Notes: generated by a model from the sequence alone, not told the origin. Shown: positions 18,347-29,108, counted from the first letter of the stretch. The stretch: DNA of 32,154 bases from Chara braunii (GCA_003427395.1 BFEA01000421.1:251129-283282), one strand, 5' to 3'. A program made the numbers and translations.

Positions 18347-20499
18347 CCACCCCGATGCGGGCAGTCCGTCGCCTCGCACGTACTACTTACACAGAGTTGT
18401 CACTTCGCTTAGTCTGAACATGCAAGCCGGGTTCACCCGTGTTCCACAGTCCTTCGCAGCCACACGTCAACCCCGCATACCCAGCACCAGCTCGTCGAAT
18501 TGACCAACTCCCTACTCACCGTCTTGCTCCTGCCTGTTAGTCGATCTCTCGACCGTGCTAACTTCAAAGTTGATTAGAGAGCGAGTTAATCGCGCTTGCA
18601 AAATTTATAGCATGAGCGTCTACACGAAATAGTCGGGATTGTGCCTGAGTGGGAAGGAAAGATGAGGAAGGAAGTGCCTACGACTGCATGGTCGGGCCGC
18701 GGCATGGGGGACGTAGCCACTCTCCATGCGAGGATCCAGTCATGCATCGTTCTGGCCAATGAGATCGAGGAAAATATGTGCGCGCAGGGGCGTGGCGAAG
18801 GTATCAAGAAGGGGAAGATTACAGCTACATTTGCGCTCTACCGAGAAGGAAAATGCAGGTACGTTTGAGATTAAGGCGCGAAAAAGACAGAGCACAGACC
18901 CTAGCGCGACAGAGCACGTGCAAGCAAAAAGCATCGTGCAGGTACAGGTAAAATTGTGATGCACCCAAATTCTTAGCCTAATTAAAGTCCTAATTGCAAA
19001 AAGAAATTCTGAGAACTCGCATGGGCTCGATTTCAATTGAAAATTCAAAAAGATTTAAAAAAGATTCCCTCGCGCGATGATCGCGCCAAAATTCCTCATT
19101 CCTCACATCAGAACAAGAAAGAAGTTATGGCAACAATTATTTTCCACGCTCGCTAAGGCGCGATCAACTACCAACCGTCGTGGGACCGCCCTTTTTCTAA
19201 AAGACAAGCGCATTTGTGTAATTGGGCGGGCACCTCTCAATCAACCTCCGAAGTATCATCGCAAAGAAAATCGCGCGTCTACGGAAAACAGTTCATCACA
19301 ACATCACTGTTCTTCATCCAGCCGTCTTCACCCGAATGGAAGCATGTTCTCCCTGGAGGTCGACAATCGAGCAGTTGGCTAGTGTCCTGCCAGGATTGCT
19401 CTCCATCCCCGTGGCCAGTCCACGGCTGGGACTATTCTCGTTCAACACCAACTACAATCCCACCATTCAAGTTCTCCCAGTGAGCTCTTAGTTCTTGGGA
19501 CATTGCATCAATTTTTTGCATGAATATGTATTCCACTGTTCCATAGTCCCAGCGTTTTTCCTTCAAGTTGATGGAAAGGCCTGCACTGCAGGCAACATTA
19601 ACATCATGACATTAGCAATGTATTCAGTTGAGGCTTTACCCCTACCCCATTTGAAAAGGCGGTTGCCTTAGAAAAACACCATCATGATGATCATGATATC
19701 ACAAAGCAACGAAGATTGTCAATTATATGGGATCAAGTGATGAGCAGGATGTCTATTGAACAGTACGAGGATAGCTTGGTCTTCTGTTTTGGGATCTCCG
19801 CTCTGTCACAATGAATAGCTGAGTTGTTTTCTGAGTTGTGTATGTCTATGTTTTCATTTTCTCAGTCGAAGTCGGTTAATGGTTTCGGTTTTTCCAAATC
19901 ATTTGTCTGGTTCCCAACACATGTTGCTCTCCACAAATAAATTGGAGCTTTGTTCCCACAAAAAAAAAGGATGCGTAAGACCAAAATTCCTTAGAAATGC
20001 GGGGGGGTCCGGATTTATGGAAGGTGTGAATAGCATGTATAAAATGTCAAGGCTTAGCTCAAAGATCGATTTGTCATTCTCTCTTTCATGTCACGTTACT
20101 GTCACAAAAAGATCCTTTTTTTAATCACAAAGAGATCCTGGACATTTCATGCTCACCATTTCTCAATAAGCTTATCCATCACTTCATGGAGAATGGAAGG
20201 GAAGGGTGTGACAGTAGAGTGTCATGAATTAGAGCATGTGACACGCAGAGTGTTTAAGGAATATAGCATATTATGACGGTAGTAGGGTGTTAAGGAAGAA
20301 ACCAGGTAACAGTTGGGTGACATGAAAGAGAGCAGGAAAAAAAGGCAATTTAAAACTTATCATCAAGCCTTGTAAAATGTTTGGCAAACAAAGGACATCG
20401 AATTTAAAAGCCAAAGACAAATCTGCAGGATGTATGGATTGGGAAAGATAACAATGCAATGCTTTGTAGAGTAGAAAAGACGGGCCACAACCATCCTTG
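18345..20499. other. Long unassigned region
   Basis: No conserved gene is recognised in about 2.1 kb. Frames at 18641-18868 and 19222-19491 (plus) are short and motif-free. GCAG|GTACGT near 18855 looks like an exon-intron donor, but no partner exon could be paired with it. A palindromic run ATCATGATGATCATGAT lies near 19681-19697. Confidence 0.4.
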
Positions 20500-20525
20500 G
20501 AGAGAGAGAGAGAGAGAGAGAGAGA
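20500..20525. repeat. (GA)n microsatellite, short
   Basis: About 13 GA units followed by an A-run. Confidence 0.95.
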
Positions 20526-20826
20526 AAAAAAATGGTTTGAAAAAATAAAACCCTTTGAGATGTCTTCAGTGCTACAGCTTGAAGGGATATTTTCTTACGA
20601 GAATTGAAATTATTCAGAATGAGTGCCGTATTTTCGAAAAGCGTATAGCATTTTAGTTTTTGAAAAGACTTAATGGTTTAACTTGAATGTGATAAGATGC
20701 TAAGGTTAGGGTTGGATATGTTATACCTGGGATGTAGTTCGACACGAGTTACAGCGAGTGTTCAAGATGTCGGCCCCCCAAAACGCAAATTTTGTCGTGG
20801 GCAGCCGCCTCGGGGGGAGGGGGCGA

Positions 20827-20905
20827 GGGGAGCTGTTTAGTTAGAATGGTTTCTTACAAACAGTTTGGGGAGTTGTTTACTTAGAATGGTTTCTTACAAA
20901 CAGTT
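20827..20905. repeat. 40-bp tandem duplication
   Basis: Two adjacent units, 20827-20866 and 20867-20905, each read GGGGAGYTGTTTASTTAGAA then TGGTTTCTTACAAACAGTT. They differ at only two or three positions, so the duplication is recent. A G-rich stretch (20814-20830) precedes it. Confidence 0.93.
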
Positions 20906-21019
20906 CCAATGGGCGCTTTATTAATTATATTTCTTATCCTTCAAGTCTCCATATTATATCTGTCAGCTATTTTGTCTTGAGAAATTTGCCAAATAAAAGC
21001 ATAAAAAAATACAGCTAAT

Positions 21020-21298
21020 CTAGGCTACCAGTCGGGCCGGCCAGGTCCCGAGTGGTCAGCCCGTGCAAGGACCAAGGAAGGTTCCAGCAAAAAAAAAAAA
21101 AAAAAAATCCAAAAACTTAAAACTCTGAAAAAACACTATGTTATGCAGAAAACTAAATTGAACAACTCTTGCCTCAGGGTCACACCGAAATGCTTCACCA
21201 AATTTAGAATAAAAATTAAAGTTCACAATTTTTTTTATTTTTTTTATTTTTTTTGGCCCGGCCAGGAAAGTGACCCCGGGCCACTCGGGTAGCCTAGT
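21020..21298. mobile_element. Fold-back / MITE-like element with 7-bp TSD
   Basis: A 279-bp unit with perfect 10-bp terminal inverted repeats, CTAGGCTACC (21020-21029) and GGTAGCCTAG (21288-21297). It is bounded by a perfect 7-bp direct repeat AGCTAAT (21013-21019 and 21299-21305), as expected for a target-site duplication. Inside each end is a GC-rich block (GGGCCGGCCAGG; GGCCCGGCCAGG), then an A-tract (left) or T-tract (right), so the two arms could fold together. The A/T-rich core (about 21106-21228) has no coding capacity and matches the core of the element at 31539-31870. Confidence 0.78.
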
Positions 21299-21305
21299 AG
21301 CTAAT

Positions 21306-22735
21306 TCTATCACACCATAAATAGGTAAAACACACAAAAATTAAAACCAAAAGTATGGACTCCGAGGAGTTAAAAAAGTTGCTATTAAACCAACAGTACA
21401 TGGCCCCAGGCAAATGGAAAGGTTGTTTTGAGCCTCTCCTAAAATTTAGGAAGCCGAGCACCGTAGATAAAATGAATTGTATGTGGGCGGCCTCCGAAAG
21501 GGGCTTGCGGTCAATAACTGGCATGTACTGGTGTTTTAAGACAGAGAAAAAAACATCGCACTTAGTTGGTTCTCTACTGCATACAACTTACCTTGTGATT
21601 TGTTTCTTGTGCTCTGTTTCCTGAGCTCTGCTCCCTCAATGTCAACACTCTCCAACGGAGGCGTTTCATGCTAGTTGAGGGTTGGTTTTGACGAAGATTC
21701 CGTGAAACTTCAAAGGAGGTTCCTTCACAAAATGGCGGTAGGGAAACTAGCCGAGCTTCGGTGCTACTCTCCATGGTTTCATTAACCTGGTGCAGTTTGT
21801 AGAAAACTGACAGTAGCAAGTAAGCTTAAACCACCACTACTTGCCCCAGCTATTGGCTGTAGAAAAAAATAGAGTAGAAACATATCTAGTCGGATGAATT
21901 TTGACACTCATGTAGTGGCCTGTACGTTTCCTAAATGTGTGGCTTGTTAACGAGCACAACTTTAGGAAGTACTGGTCGTTTAACCTTTTTTTTTTTTTTT
22001 CTTCAAAAATCAACCGAAGGTGTCCATGGACTTTACTATCACAACAAACCCCCCCTCCAACGTCGGCAAAATTTTATCGGAGCTCGACCCTTCTGTCCTG
22101 CTGCTCAGGCCAAAAGGAGTACAACTCCCAAACTCATCACTTTTGTCTACTACGGAAGACACGCGTCCAGAGAATATTACCATTTAAAAAAACACGAGTA
22201 TTATCGCAGCCTTAAAGTGAAAAAAAAGAAAAAGCAGAAAGATAAAACGACAAAACCAAATCTAGGCTATCCAAAAAAGGTACAGCTCAAGCCCTGTTTC
22301 CAGGACCCGTGAGGCTTGAGCCCAGTCGATCGTTTCTCTGCTCACCGGCTATTCGGGGCCCTTTCCCATTCTTTTCTCTCCAACATCCAGTCCTACATAC
22401 CTCAGTCCCTTCCGCCTCCTCTTCAACCCACCCACCCTCCCTTAACCCCGGTTCTCCGACTAGTTATTCAACAAATCCACCATGTCTTTTCAAAATTGTG
22501 TGGTTTCTCTCTTCGTCATCCTTCTCTGTCCTGCTGCAAAAGTTTCTCTTGGGTACTCTAACCCACGCACCAGGTTGTGAACTTGGTGTCGATATTGTAA
22601 CAATTATGCATATTGTATTAGAAACAACGACAATTTTTTGAATCCGTGGAGCTTACGAATCAAAGCAGCTCCTAAGGTTTACAAAACGCCCTTAATGTTT
22701 TATTCCAGCCAAAATATCATCGAGGTTTTTTAACT
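21306..22735. other. Unassigned region
   Basis: No conserved gene is recognised. An 89-codon plus-strand frame (21355-21624) and frames at 21935-22312 lack motifs. T-tracts (about 21987-22000) and A-rich runs (22187-22260) are present. A CTAGGCTATCC near 22262-22272 resembles the terminal repeat of the upstream inverted-repeat element but has no partner. Confidence 0.4.
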
Positions 22736-22739
22736 TGTG

Positions 22740-23921
22740 AAAGGTATGAATCCAAGCAGGTAAGTCCGTGTAAGTCAGTGATGACCAACCTAGTCTCCAA
22801 ATATTCCAAGATACCATATTCAGCATTCGTTCTCTCTAGTACCAGATCCTTGTGATAACACCCATCAATACGGTCCAAAACCATTTCCAGATTCTCAAGC
22901 TCAACTTCTTCGTTTTGTTAAACCACCCAATCAACAGCAGGTCATCAATGATTTTTCTTCCTACAATGAAGCGCGCTTCTGCCCCAAGTAATGTGATGAA
23001 TTTTTGCTCTGCATAGATGCACAAAATATTGGCAAGAGGAGGACTCGCTCTCCCACCCATCGGGATCCCTACGATTTGCTTAAGCAGTTGCTTCGTAGCA
23101 AAGAAATATGTGTTATCAAGCTAGAATTTGGTTAGAACAATCAGTTCTCTCAGTCTCAATGATTTCCAACCAGTTTCTCAGTGTGATTTCTCAAATGTTG
23201 CCTTCTTTCCTTTGCTCTTAATCCTCAACCATGTGTGTCCTTTGTCACAAAAAAACAGCACCAGCCACTCAACGGCCTTAATGACTCCTCGATGTCGAAG
23301 TTTTGTAAATATGTCTTTCACATCATAGGTCCTTGCAACAATTCCACAATCAGTCTCAAAGCAATCGTTCGTTTTTTCATTTATCATAATTTCTACTTGT
23401 GATTTTAAGTGTCTGCCCCCTTCTAGGTTGAAGTGCCTCAATTTTATTCTCTTTATCAGAAAATTCAAGCCTTTCGCAATGTAATCCATAGCACGGTTGG
23501 TAGGACTCTAAAAAGATGGTACAATTGGCTGTTTCTTTTGAAGATCCTTATCCTTGAAAAGAATGTAAGCCCTTTGTAGGCACCCTTTATGGTCCAATTT
23601 CGCAATTTTCTCCAATCCTTTGCTTTTATAATGTGCTCTCAAGTTTCTCAACAAGAAAGTATGATTCTCCTCAACTTTCTCATACCCCGAGTTCTCGTTG
23701 TACATTTTACCCATGACCCTTCCATACAAGATTGGGCATTCCATGAGAGTCACACCAGGATTTCGGTCAAGTGGTGAAAAGACAAGGCCAAAAAAAATTT
23801 GTTTGACACCCAGTACGTACTCCATGTCACACCTAATGGTTCGAGGCACACTTTTCAAACAACACTCTTTCAAGTTAACAACAAAATTTTCACCCTTGTC
23901 AAGGCACTTCATGTCTTTCAA
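22740..23921 (-). pseudogene. Reverse transcriptase domain, Penelope-like (decayed)
   Basis: From 23921 to 22836 a single frame, broken by only a few stops, carries RT landmarks. These are AYILFKDKDLQKKQPIVPS (about 23520-23580, finger region), TYDVKDIFTKLRHRGVI (about 23290-23340, motif A with its Asp), QIVGIPMGGRASPPLANI (about 23020-23075, motif B), and RKIIDDLLLI (about 22930-22960, motif C with the DD pair). A thumb-like segment, HKDLVLERTNAEYGILEYLE (about 22800-22860), continues in another frame after a shift. The motif A phrase and IPMG..SPPLANI resemble Penelope-like RTs, which are relatives of telomerase. Stops after PIVPSF, ATFEKSH and VLTKF make it inactive. Confidence 0.7.
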
Positions 23922-23999
23922 TGGTCCTAGAGCCAGTTTACATGCCTAATACACCTCCTGCCCCGTCAACAAACTCCAAGAAAATGAACATTCTTCAAA

Positions 24000-25300
24000 T
24001 TCGTAAAAAATTTATGAATCTCATTTACCTTACCAAACTTCACTTGAACATGTCAATCAATCTTGGGCAGTTCGAGGTCAGCGCAAGTGCAAGGCCAGCC
24101 ACTTCCTCTTGCGAACTACCGGTGATTATGCGAAATGCCCCTAACTAATTTCCATTTTTGCAAGACGGTTCGCATTCTGCCAATCAACAAGTTAACCAGG
24201 TTCTTTGGTAAAATCTTCTCAGCCAACCATTCCTTCATTGCAACTTTTGCTTTTCCTTTCCCTATAATCTAATAGAAAGGTAGTTTGACAACAATCCATA
24301 ACCTCGAATTAATTCCAAATTGCTTATTTGTCACCCTTGTGACAATCCCTCGCTTAATCTGCCTCTATCTTACTGTGTTAATAAGCTTAGTTCTCGTATT
24401 AAGTTCAATTACTTCAACCAAGCTCTTTTTGCACAAGCCCTTCCTTTTCCATGAGGTTATCAAAAGTGTAATGGTTTCGGCCTTCCCAATTTCATATTTG
24501 TTCTTTGTCTTTTTTAACTCGATAATCATCCTATCACCCCCTTCTTGTATAAACAGCTTCGCATCCTTCAGCAGAAAGCACTTGTCCAAGATTCAGACTT
24601 TACGAAACCCATATCATGATAGTCTCACCAAGCCTCAGGGTTTAAGTCAGTGCTCCCTTGATTATATACAATTTTCAGATGCTTAGGATTACCAGTTTTC
24701 TTCAAAATCTCTAGGAGGCTAGGTTCCTTATGGAATTCTTTGCAATTAAACAGGATCTGATTTCTTAGTTCATTAGTTTTTTAGCCTTACGCATGTTCAA
24801 ACCATGATTTTCTGCACCAATGATGAATTCCTTCATACTACAAAGGGATTTTCTCTCACCAAACCAAAGTGGGAGAGCAACATAACTAGCAAAGCCTACT
24901 TTTCCCAGCCAATGGTATATTTTCAGGTTATGTGTAGATTTTGTAGCACGTATATGCTCTCAAACCATCTGGTTTGGAGAGCTCTCTCTGTCTTCCCAAC
25001 GCACATGTTCTGAAAAAAAATGGAGAAAAAGGAAGATCAACACAACCGTTTTCATTTAGCAAAGAGCATCAATCTTCAGGTAACAATTTCTGCTAATATT
25101 TGACATATGTTCTCCCCCATCGAATGTCACCCCTAAGGTACAGCAAGAGAGCAAGAAGTTTCAGCAGACAATTCACTTCCTTCCATGGACGCCCCGACTG
25201 TCTCCAATAACCCAATAAGCCTTTTATACAGTCTAAAAATGGTACGTTTGGTCACCACCTTTCAATTACCCTTTATATCATCATTGTCAGAGTCCCCATC
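24000..25300 (-). pseudogene. Middle region of the retroelement ORF, unknown fold
   Basis: On the minus strand coherent, coding-like blocks recur in shifting frames. Examples are LLEILKKTGNPKHLKIVYNQ near 24640-24700 and MIIELKKTKNKYEIGKAETI near 24470-24530. They link the SAP-like block to the RT. I recognise no domain. The frame changes and stops match the decay seen in the flanking parts. Confidence 0.4.
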
Positions 25301-25306
25301 CGTTTC

Positions 25307-25807
25307 TCATCCCTTACTTCTTTCTTCATCTTCCCCTTCATCCCCACTTGTCTTGTTATCCTCCTCTTTCTCAGTTTTCGATCCAACGTTATACTGTGTT
25401 TTTTGCAGGACCTCAAAGTCCAGCCTTGCAAGTTCTCGGACCCCTCCATCCTTGCGTTTATACATCAACCCCCGCTTCTTGCACAAAGAATGAATCTCAG
25501 TGTAGTGCATGGCATCATAGCCCACAACACTATCCTTGAAGTAGAGCCCAAGGTTTCCTTCCTCCTTGTCACCAGCTCTCCCTGTTCCAATCTCCTCGTC
25601 ACTAGATCCTTTCTTAATTTCAACCACCTCACCTCCATCTTTGTCACCAGATGTTTTCTTTTCTTCTTCAACCTTCCCTTTCTCATTGATCCCCTGTTTG
25701 TCAGCAACATTACTACTGTTCGCACCTTTTTCCCTAGCGGCTAACAATTTCAAAACCCAGTCTTTTAATTCTGCAGTTTGCGTACCTCTGCGCACAAAAT
25801 CATCCAT
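25307..25807 (-). pseudogene. Retroelement ORF segment with acidic linker and SAP-like motif
   Basis: A 166-codon clean frame. The first half is hydrophilic and rich in Lys/Glu/Asp. Residues about 105-135 read MHYTEIHSLCKKRGLMYKRK and then ELARLDFEVLQ. This has the helix-extended-helix look of a SAP-type DNA-binding motif (L..LCKKRGL..). It ends in an acidic tail. By position it would be the N-terminal region of the retroelement protein. The SAP assignment is inference from pattern only. Confidence 0.45.
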
Positions 25808-26093
25808 CTTCTTTCTTAGGTCCTATACGACAGCATCCTACTCTCCCCCATCCTTATCTGCCGAAACCTCAACTGCCTTACCATTCTCATTTTTCTTCAG
25901 TAGTGTAGACAAGACTTCGCTAGTCCTTGGTCGCACTGAAAAACCTCCAACGCTCTTTCGTTTTTCATTGTTGAATGATTGTTGAGCTCCTTCTCTGCCC
26001 TTAGTTGCCACGGCTCCTCCAATTCACTCTCTTCCAATCTCTACCCAATTTCTCTTTTGGAATCCTTAAAGAGTTTTCAAAATGATAAGAAAC

Positions 26094-26641
26094 TCATTTC
26101 TTTAACTCGTCCTTCTTCCCATTTTCTACAACCTTTCCTTTCCCTTTATCATTGCCACTTTGCTTCAGAATTTTTTTCCCATCGGATTCCTTCTTCTCCA
26201 CTTTACTCACCTCTCTCTGCACTGCACTTTCCTTACTCAGTTCCTTTAATCTCGCAATCTCATCAAGATTCGTCTTTCGTGCCTCCTTCACGACTTCCTT
26301 CAATTTTAACTTGTCAATGAAGTCCGATTGTTCGCAAGTAAAATAAGCCCTTTGTTGATAGTTTCCCCGTGCCCTCTCCCATATCCATTGTTATACTGAC
26401 CGCCTCCACCACCATGGCCACCCACCACCGATAAACCTGCTTGCTCGCTAGACCCCTACGGGGCCTGTGGAGGCCCAAAGCCCTGCTGATACGGGGTATA
26501 CCTGTATGGTGGTACAAGTGCAACTACTGGCTGCTGGTAAACTCCCATGGTTGGTGGATATGGAGCAACAAGCGACTGAAAGGGAGCAACCGGGGTATTA
26601 ACTGTGCTAGGAGGAGGATGGGGGGGGATTGTGTTCTCCAT
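26094..26641 (-). pseudogene. Retroelement N-terminal region: Pro-rich, Gly-rich, coiled coil
   Basis: The likely start is the Met at 26641 (MENTIPPHPPPS). A Pro/Tyr/Val-rich segment follows to a stop near 26457. A Gly-rich run (GGHGGGGGQYNNGYGRG, about 26370-26430) comes next, and after a frame change a coiled coil (KEVVKEARKTNLDEIARLKE) and a Lys-rich end. The pattern resembles ORF1/Gag-like RNA-binding regions of retroelements. The break after QAP and the shift near 26340 show decay. Confidence 0.45.
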
Positions 26642-27660
26642 CCAATATCTACCACAATTGGATCACTGGCCTCTCCCTCTCCCGTACGCACACATGCGTC
26701 ACGTCTACAGATCTCATGCACGTAAATCCAGAATTCCGACAAAATAATAACTAAACAAACAACATCAATACAACAAGACAAACAAAGCAAATGTTAGTAC
26801 AAAAAAACACGCTTATATCGCGGTAACAATGTTGTTTGTTAGCATCCATCTTGTTCAATCCAGGCTGATAGCCACATTCGAGATAAAAGGGCCAACCCGA
26901 ACGATCGGAGAAGTCACCCACCCCCTGATAGCAGTACCGCACCACGTGTTCACATTAGCCAATAACGACCAACCATTGCCACGTGTCGAGGGAGTAGCGA
27001 ACGACCCCAACATAGATAAGTAGCGGAAGCACCTATTAGTTAGTAACCAGACAAGATCGATCGCCACATGAACCAATAACACCAGCAGTAGACACGTGGG
27101 ATGTACTCCACACCAAGTTTGTCACCACGTAATAACCACGCAGCAACCACACCCTCAGAGATGTATGCCCCAATCACGTCGCCCATCCACAACGTAGCAC
27201 GTCCCGCCACAACCACCCAAAGAACCGTTGGGAGTTAGTTGCTCAACGTGCATGTAGATGAGTAGTCCCACCATAAGAGCGATATCCTACTCCGAGTCCC
27301 TCCAAAAAGTCACCACTCGCCCTCATAGAAAGGTGCAACTTAACCTTCAATCAATACAAAAGACAAAAACAAAAAACCCTCACCGTACTATACCACTGAG
27401 CGGCAGCAGCATCGCCATCCTAAAGATGGAGCAGCTACGTGTGACAAGCACCGAAAATGCAGTGACGCTTCGGTGGAAACAAAGCACGGGTTTGTCGCAT
27501 AGTCGAGGACATACGCGATTGTCGGGCACATCAACACGCGTTAAGAGGTTCATAGCTGTGCATGCCAAATCCATTTAACCATGTTGGATTCAACAACTTT
27601 GTCAAATGGTGAGCGTTCCTTAGGGCACGCATCCGGCCCCACCCCCCCTCCTCCACTCCC
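26642..27660. other. Non-coding region upstream of the retroelement, with regulatory-looking motifs
   Basis: No conserved gene. The plus-strand frame 27258-27578 has no recognisable motif. The region holds three CACGTG boxes and is described separately where they cluster. Confidence 0.4.
26943..27098 (-). promoter_or_regulatory. G-box / CCAAT motif cluster
   Basis: CACGTG palindromes lie at 26943-26948, 26980-26985 (in the classic GCCACGTGTC context) and 27093-27098, plus a CACGTA half-match near 27126. CCAATAAC strings occur near 26959 and 27072. Such motifs bind bZIP/bHLH and NF-Y factors in plants. The cluster is 300-460 bp upstream of the candidate minus-strand start at 26641, so it could be that element's promoter. 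Function is inferred from motif density only. Confidence 0.35.
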
Positions 27661-27691
27661 CTCGCAGCGGCTGTATGATATATCGACTACC

Positions 27692-27792
27692 GTCTTCCCC
27701 CAAACACAACGCACCCTCATTTTGAGTGCATCAGACCGGAAATCAAGCATCTACATATTCATAATGAGGGTGCGTTGTGTTCGGAGGAAGAC
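27692..27792. repeat. 30-bp inverted repeat hairpin
   Basis: The left arm 27692-27721 (GTCTTCCCCCAAACACAACG...) pairs with the right arm 27763-27792 at 28 of 30 positions, around a 41-base loop. It is nested in a diverged direct repeat: CCCCCCCTCCTCC followed by GATATATCGAC occurs at about 27638-27688 and again at about 27799-27853. It could be a MITE or a precursor-like hairpin RNA. Confidence 0.85.
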
Positions 27793-27858
27793 TATACATC
27801 CCCCCCCTCCTCCCCTCTCCTATGAAGACCGATGCTGATGGGATATATCGACGAGTGG

Positions 27859-28499
27859 TCGGCCCCCTATAGCTGGTGGTTATAATTCTGCCTGCCCAGC
27901 CTGCCTGCCCAATAGTTGATAGTCGTAATTGCTATTAACTGCAAGTAAGTTGTGGTGGAGAATACGGTCGGGATTATCATTTCCATCAAACATCCGTGCC
28001 TATGGTATGTTCCAATCCTCATCAGGCTTTCAAGCGGCAGAATCATCAGTTCATCTGATCGAGAGATACATTGTGTGATCTTAGTGGGCCTTGAACTCGG
28101 CACCTGTCTAAGGCAACTCATGCATGCTCACACTTGGACTTGACCCTCATGGCAGCCAGGGCTGGATGTATCTGATCACAATTACCCCCGTATGTTAGTT
28201 GAAAAGGTGTAATGTATGCCATAATTCTAATTGTGTCAGGGTAAAGTGGAGCAGGGCGCTAGCAGTAGTCAGTACCTTTGAGCCGCTGACATCCAAATCC
28301 TCGACAATGGGCCTCACTCCGCTACTCTCCACGTGCACAAAAGACAAAACATATGGCAGTGTATCTTCCAATGTTCTAGTGAAAGATTCGTTCTCCTTTT
28401 GCACATTTGGTGAGTAATGGAGAGAGGCCCAATGCGGAATGGGATGCCGAATCAGTCTACTCAAACACATACGTACCATGGGCAGCACACCAAGCGTAC
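27859..28499. other. Unassigned; includes the probable body of the minus-strand SINE
   Basis: A TGCC/TGCCC-rich run lies near 27892-27912. The minus-strand sequence just below 28500 is the likely SINE body, but its 3' end and A-tail could not be fixed. A B-box-like GAGTTCAAGGCCC (minus) near 28085-28097 has no matching A box. Confidence 0.35.
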
Positions 28500-28577
28500 C
28501 GCAGCCAGCCATGGGGATTGAACCCATGACCTCCTGAATGCCACTTGCGCACTAACCAATTGAACTACACCACTTGA
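28500..28577 (-). mobile_element. tRNA-derived SINE head
   Basis: On the minus strand an A box TAGTTCAATTGG (28556-28567) is followed by a perfect B box GGTTCAATCCC (28514-28524). The T-arm ATGGG...CCCAT pairs fully with a standard 7-base loop. The acceptor ends do not pair and no anticodon stem is convincing, so this is not a working tRNA gene. The tRNA-like head continues into non-tRNA sequence below 28500, as in a SINE. Its sequence differs from the SINE head at 6581, implying a separate family. Confidence 0.6.
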
Positions 28578-29108
28578 TAAGACACGTTTTGCCCTTTATC
28601 CTGGTAATATGTTGTTCAAATGGAGTTTCCCCGTCTTAGTTGGTTCTGTCTAAAATTGTTGTTGTACCCGACTATAAGAGGATGCGAATAGTTGACATCT
28701 CCGGGGCCCCAGTGGAGCAGACAAATTGTCAGTATACCCACTTACCTATTTGCCAAAATTGTTAAGATGCCCACACACTGTTTGGCCACTAGCAGTAAAG
28801 TACGGTTTGTAGATATCTCAGACTGAGTGGGTGTGTGGAGTGGGTTTCATGGTTGTGATAGGTCAGTTTCTCTAACTTACTAACCAACAGCCTGTCAGGA
28901 TTGCAGGGCTGATGTGAGTAAGGCCAACTACTTTTCTCAGGAGTATCACCAACTCTGGGTGATGATGAGTCTTTATCCATCTGTCAAATGGATCCTGGGC
29001 AGACGACGAGGGCTTCAACTTCTTGACAAGCCCATGAAAATCCGGTTAAATGGTCCAGCGTAGTCATGGTTTCCTTCTGAAACTGTGTATAAGTTAGCGA
29101 GCATGATA

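Larger units (their letters stand above)
22740..26641 (-). mobile_element. Degraded non-LTR retroelement, probably Penelope-like
   Basis: The minus strand over about 3.9 kb reads as one interrupted coding region. In order: a Pro/Tyr-rich start, a Gly-rich linker, a Lys/Glu coiled coil, a SAP-like block, a long uncharacterised middle, then a reverse transcriptase. No LTRs, PBS or zinc knuckle flank it. No GIY-YIG endonuclease was seen downstream of RT. The Penelope-like call rests on the RT motif style. A diverged LINE or other RT lineage cannot be excluded. Confidence 0.6.

Noticed and set aside
18159-18503. Ser-Leu or Arg-Glu repeat proteins
   Set aside because: They are produced by the (CT)n microsatellite.
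18641-18868. Possible exon ending at GCAG|GTACGT
   Set aside because: The donor-like string is common by chance, and no acceptor or continuing exon could be matched.
19222-19491. 89-codon plus-strand ORF
   Set aside because: Two overlapping frames of equal length are open here and neither has a motif, so coding status is not supported.
21355-21624. 89-codon plus-strand ORF (MDSEELKKLL...)
   Set aside because: The start looks protein-like, but the end is low quality and no domain or splice context was found.
28500-28577. Functional tRNA gene on the minus strand
   Set aside because: The A and B boxes and the T-arm are good, but the acceptor arms do not pair and no anticodon stem is convincing.
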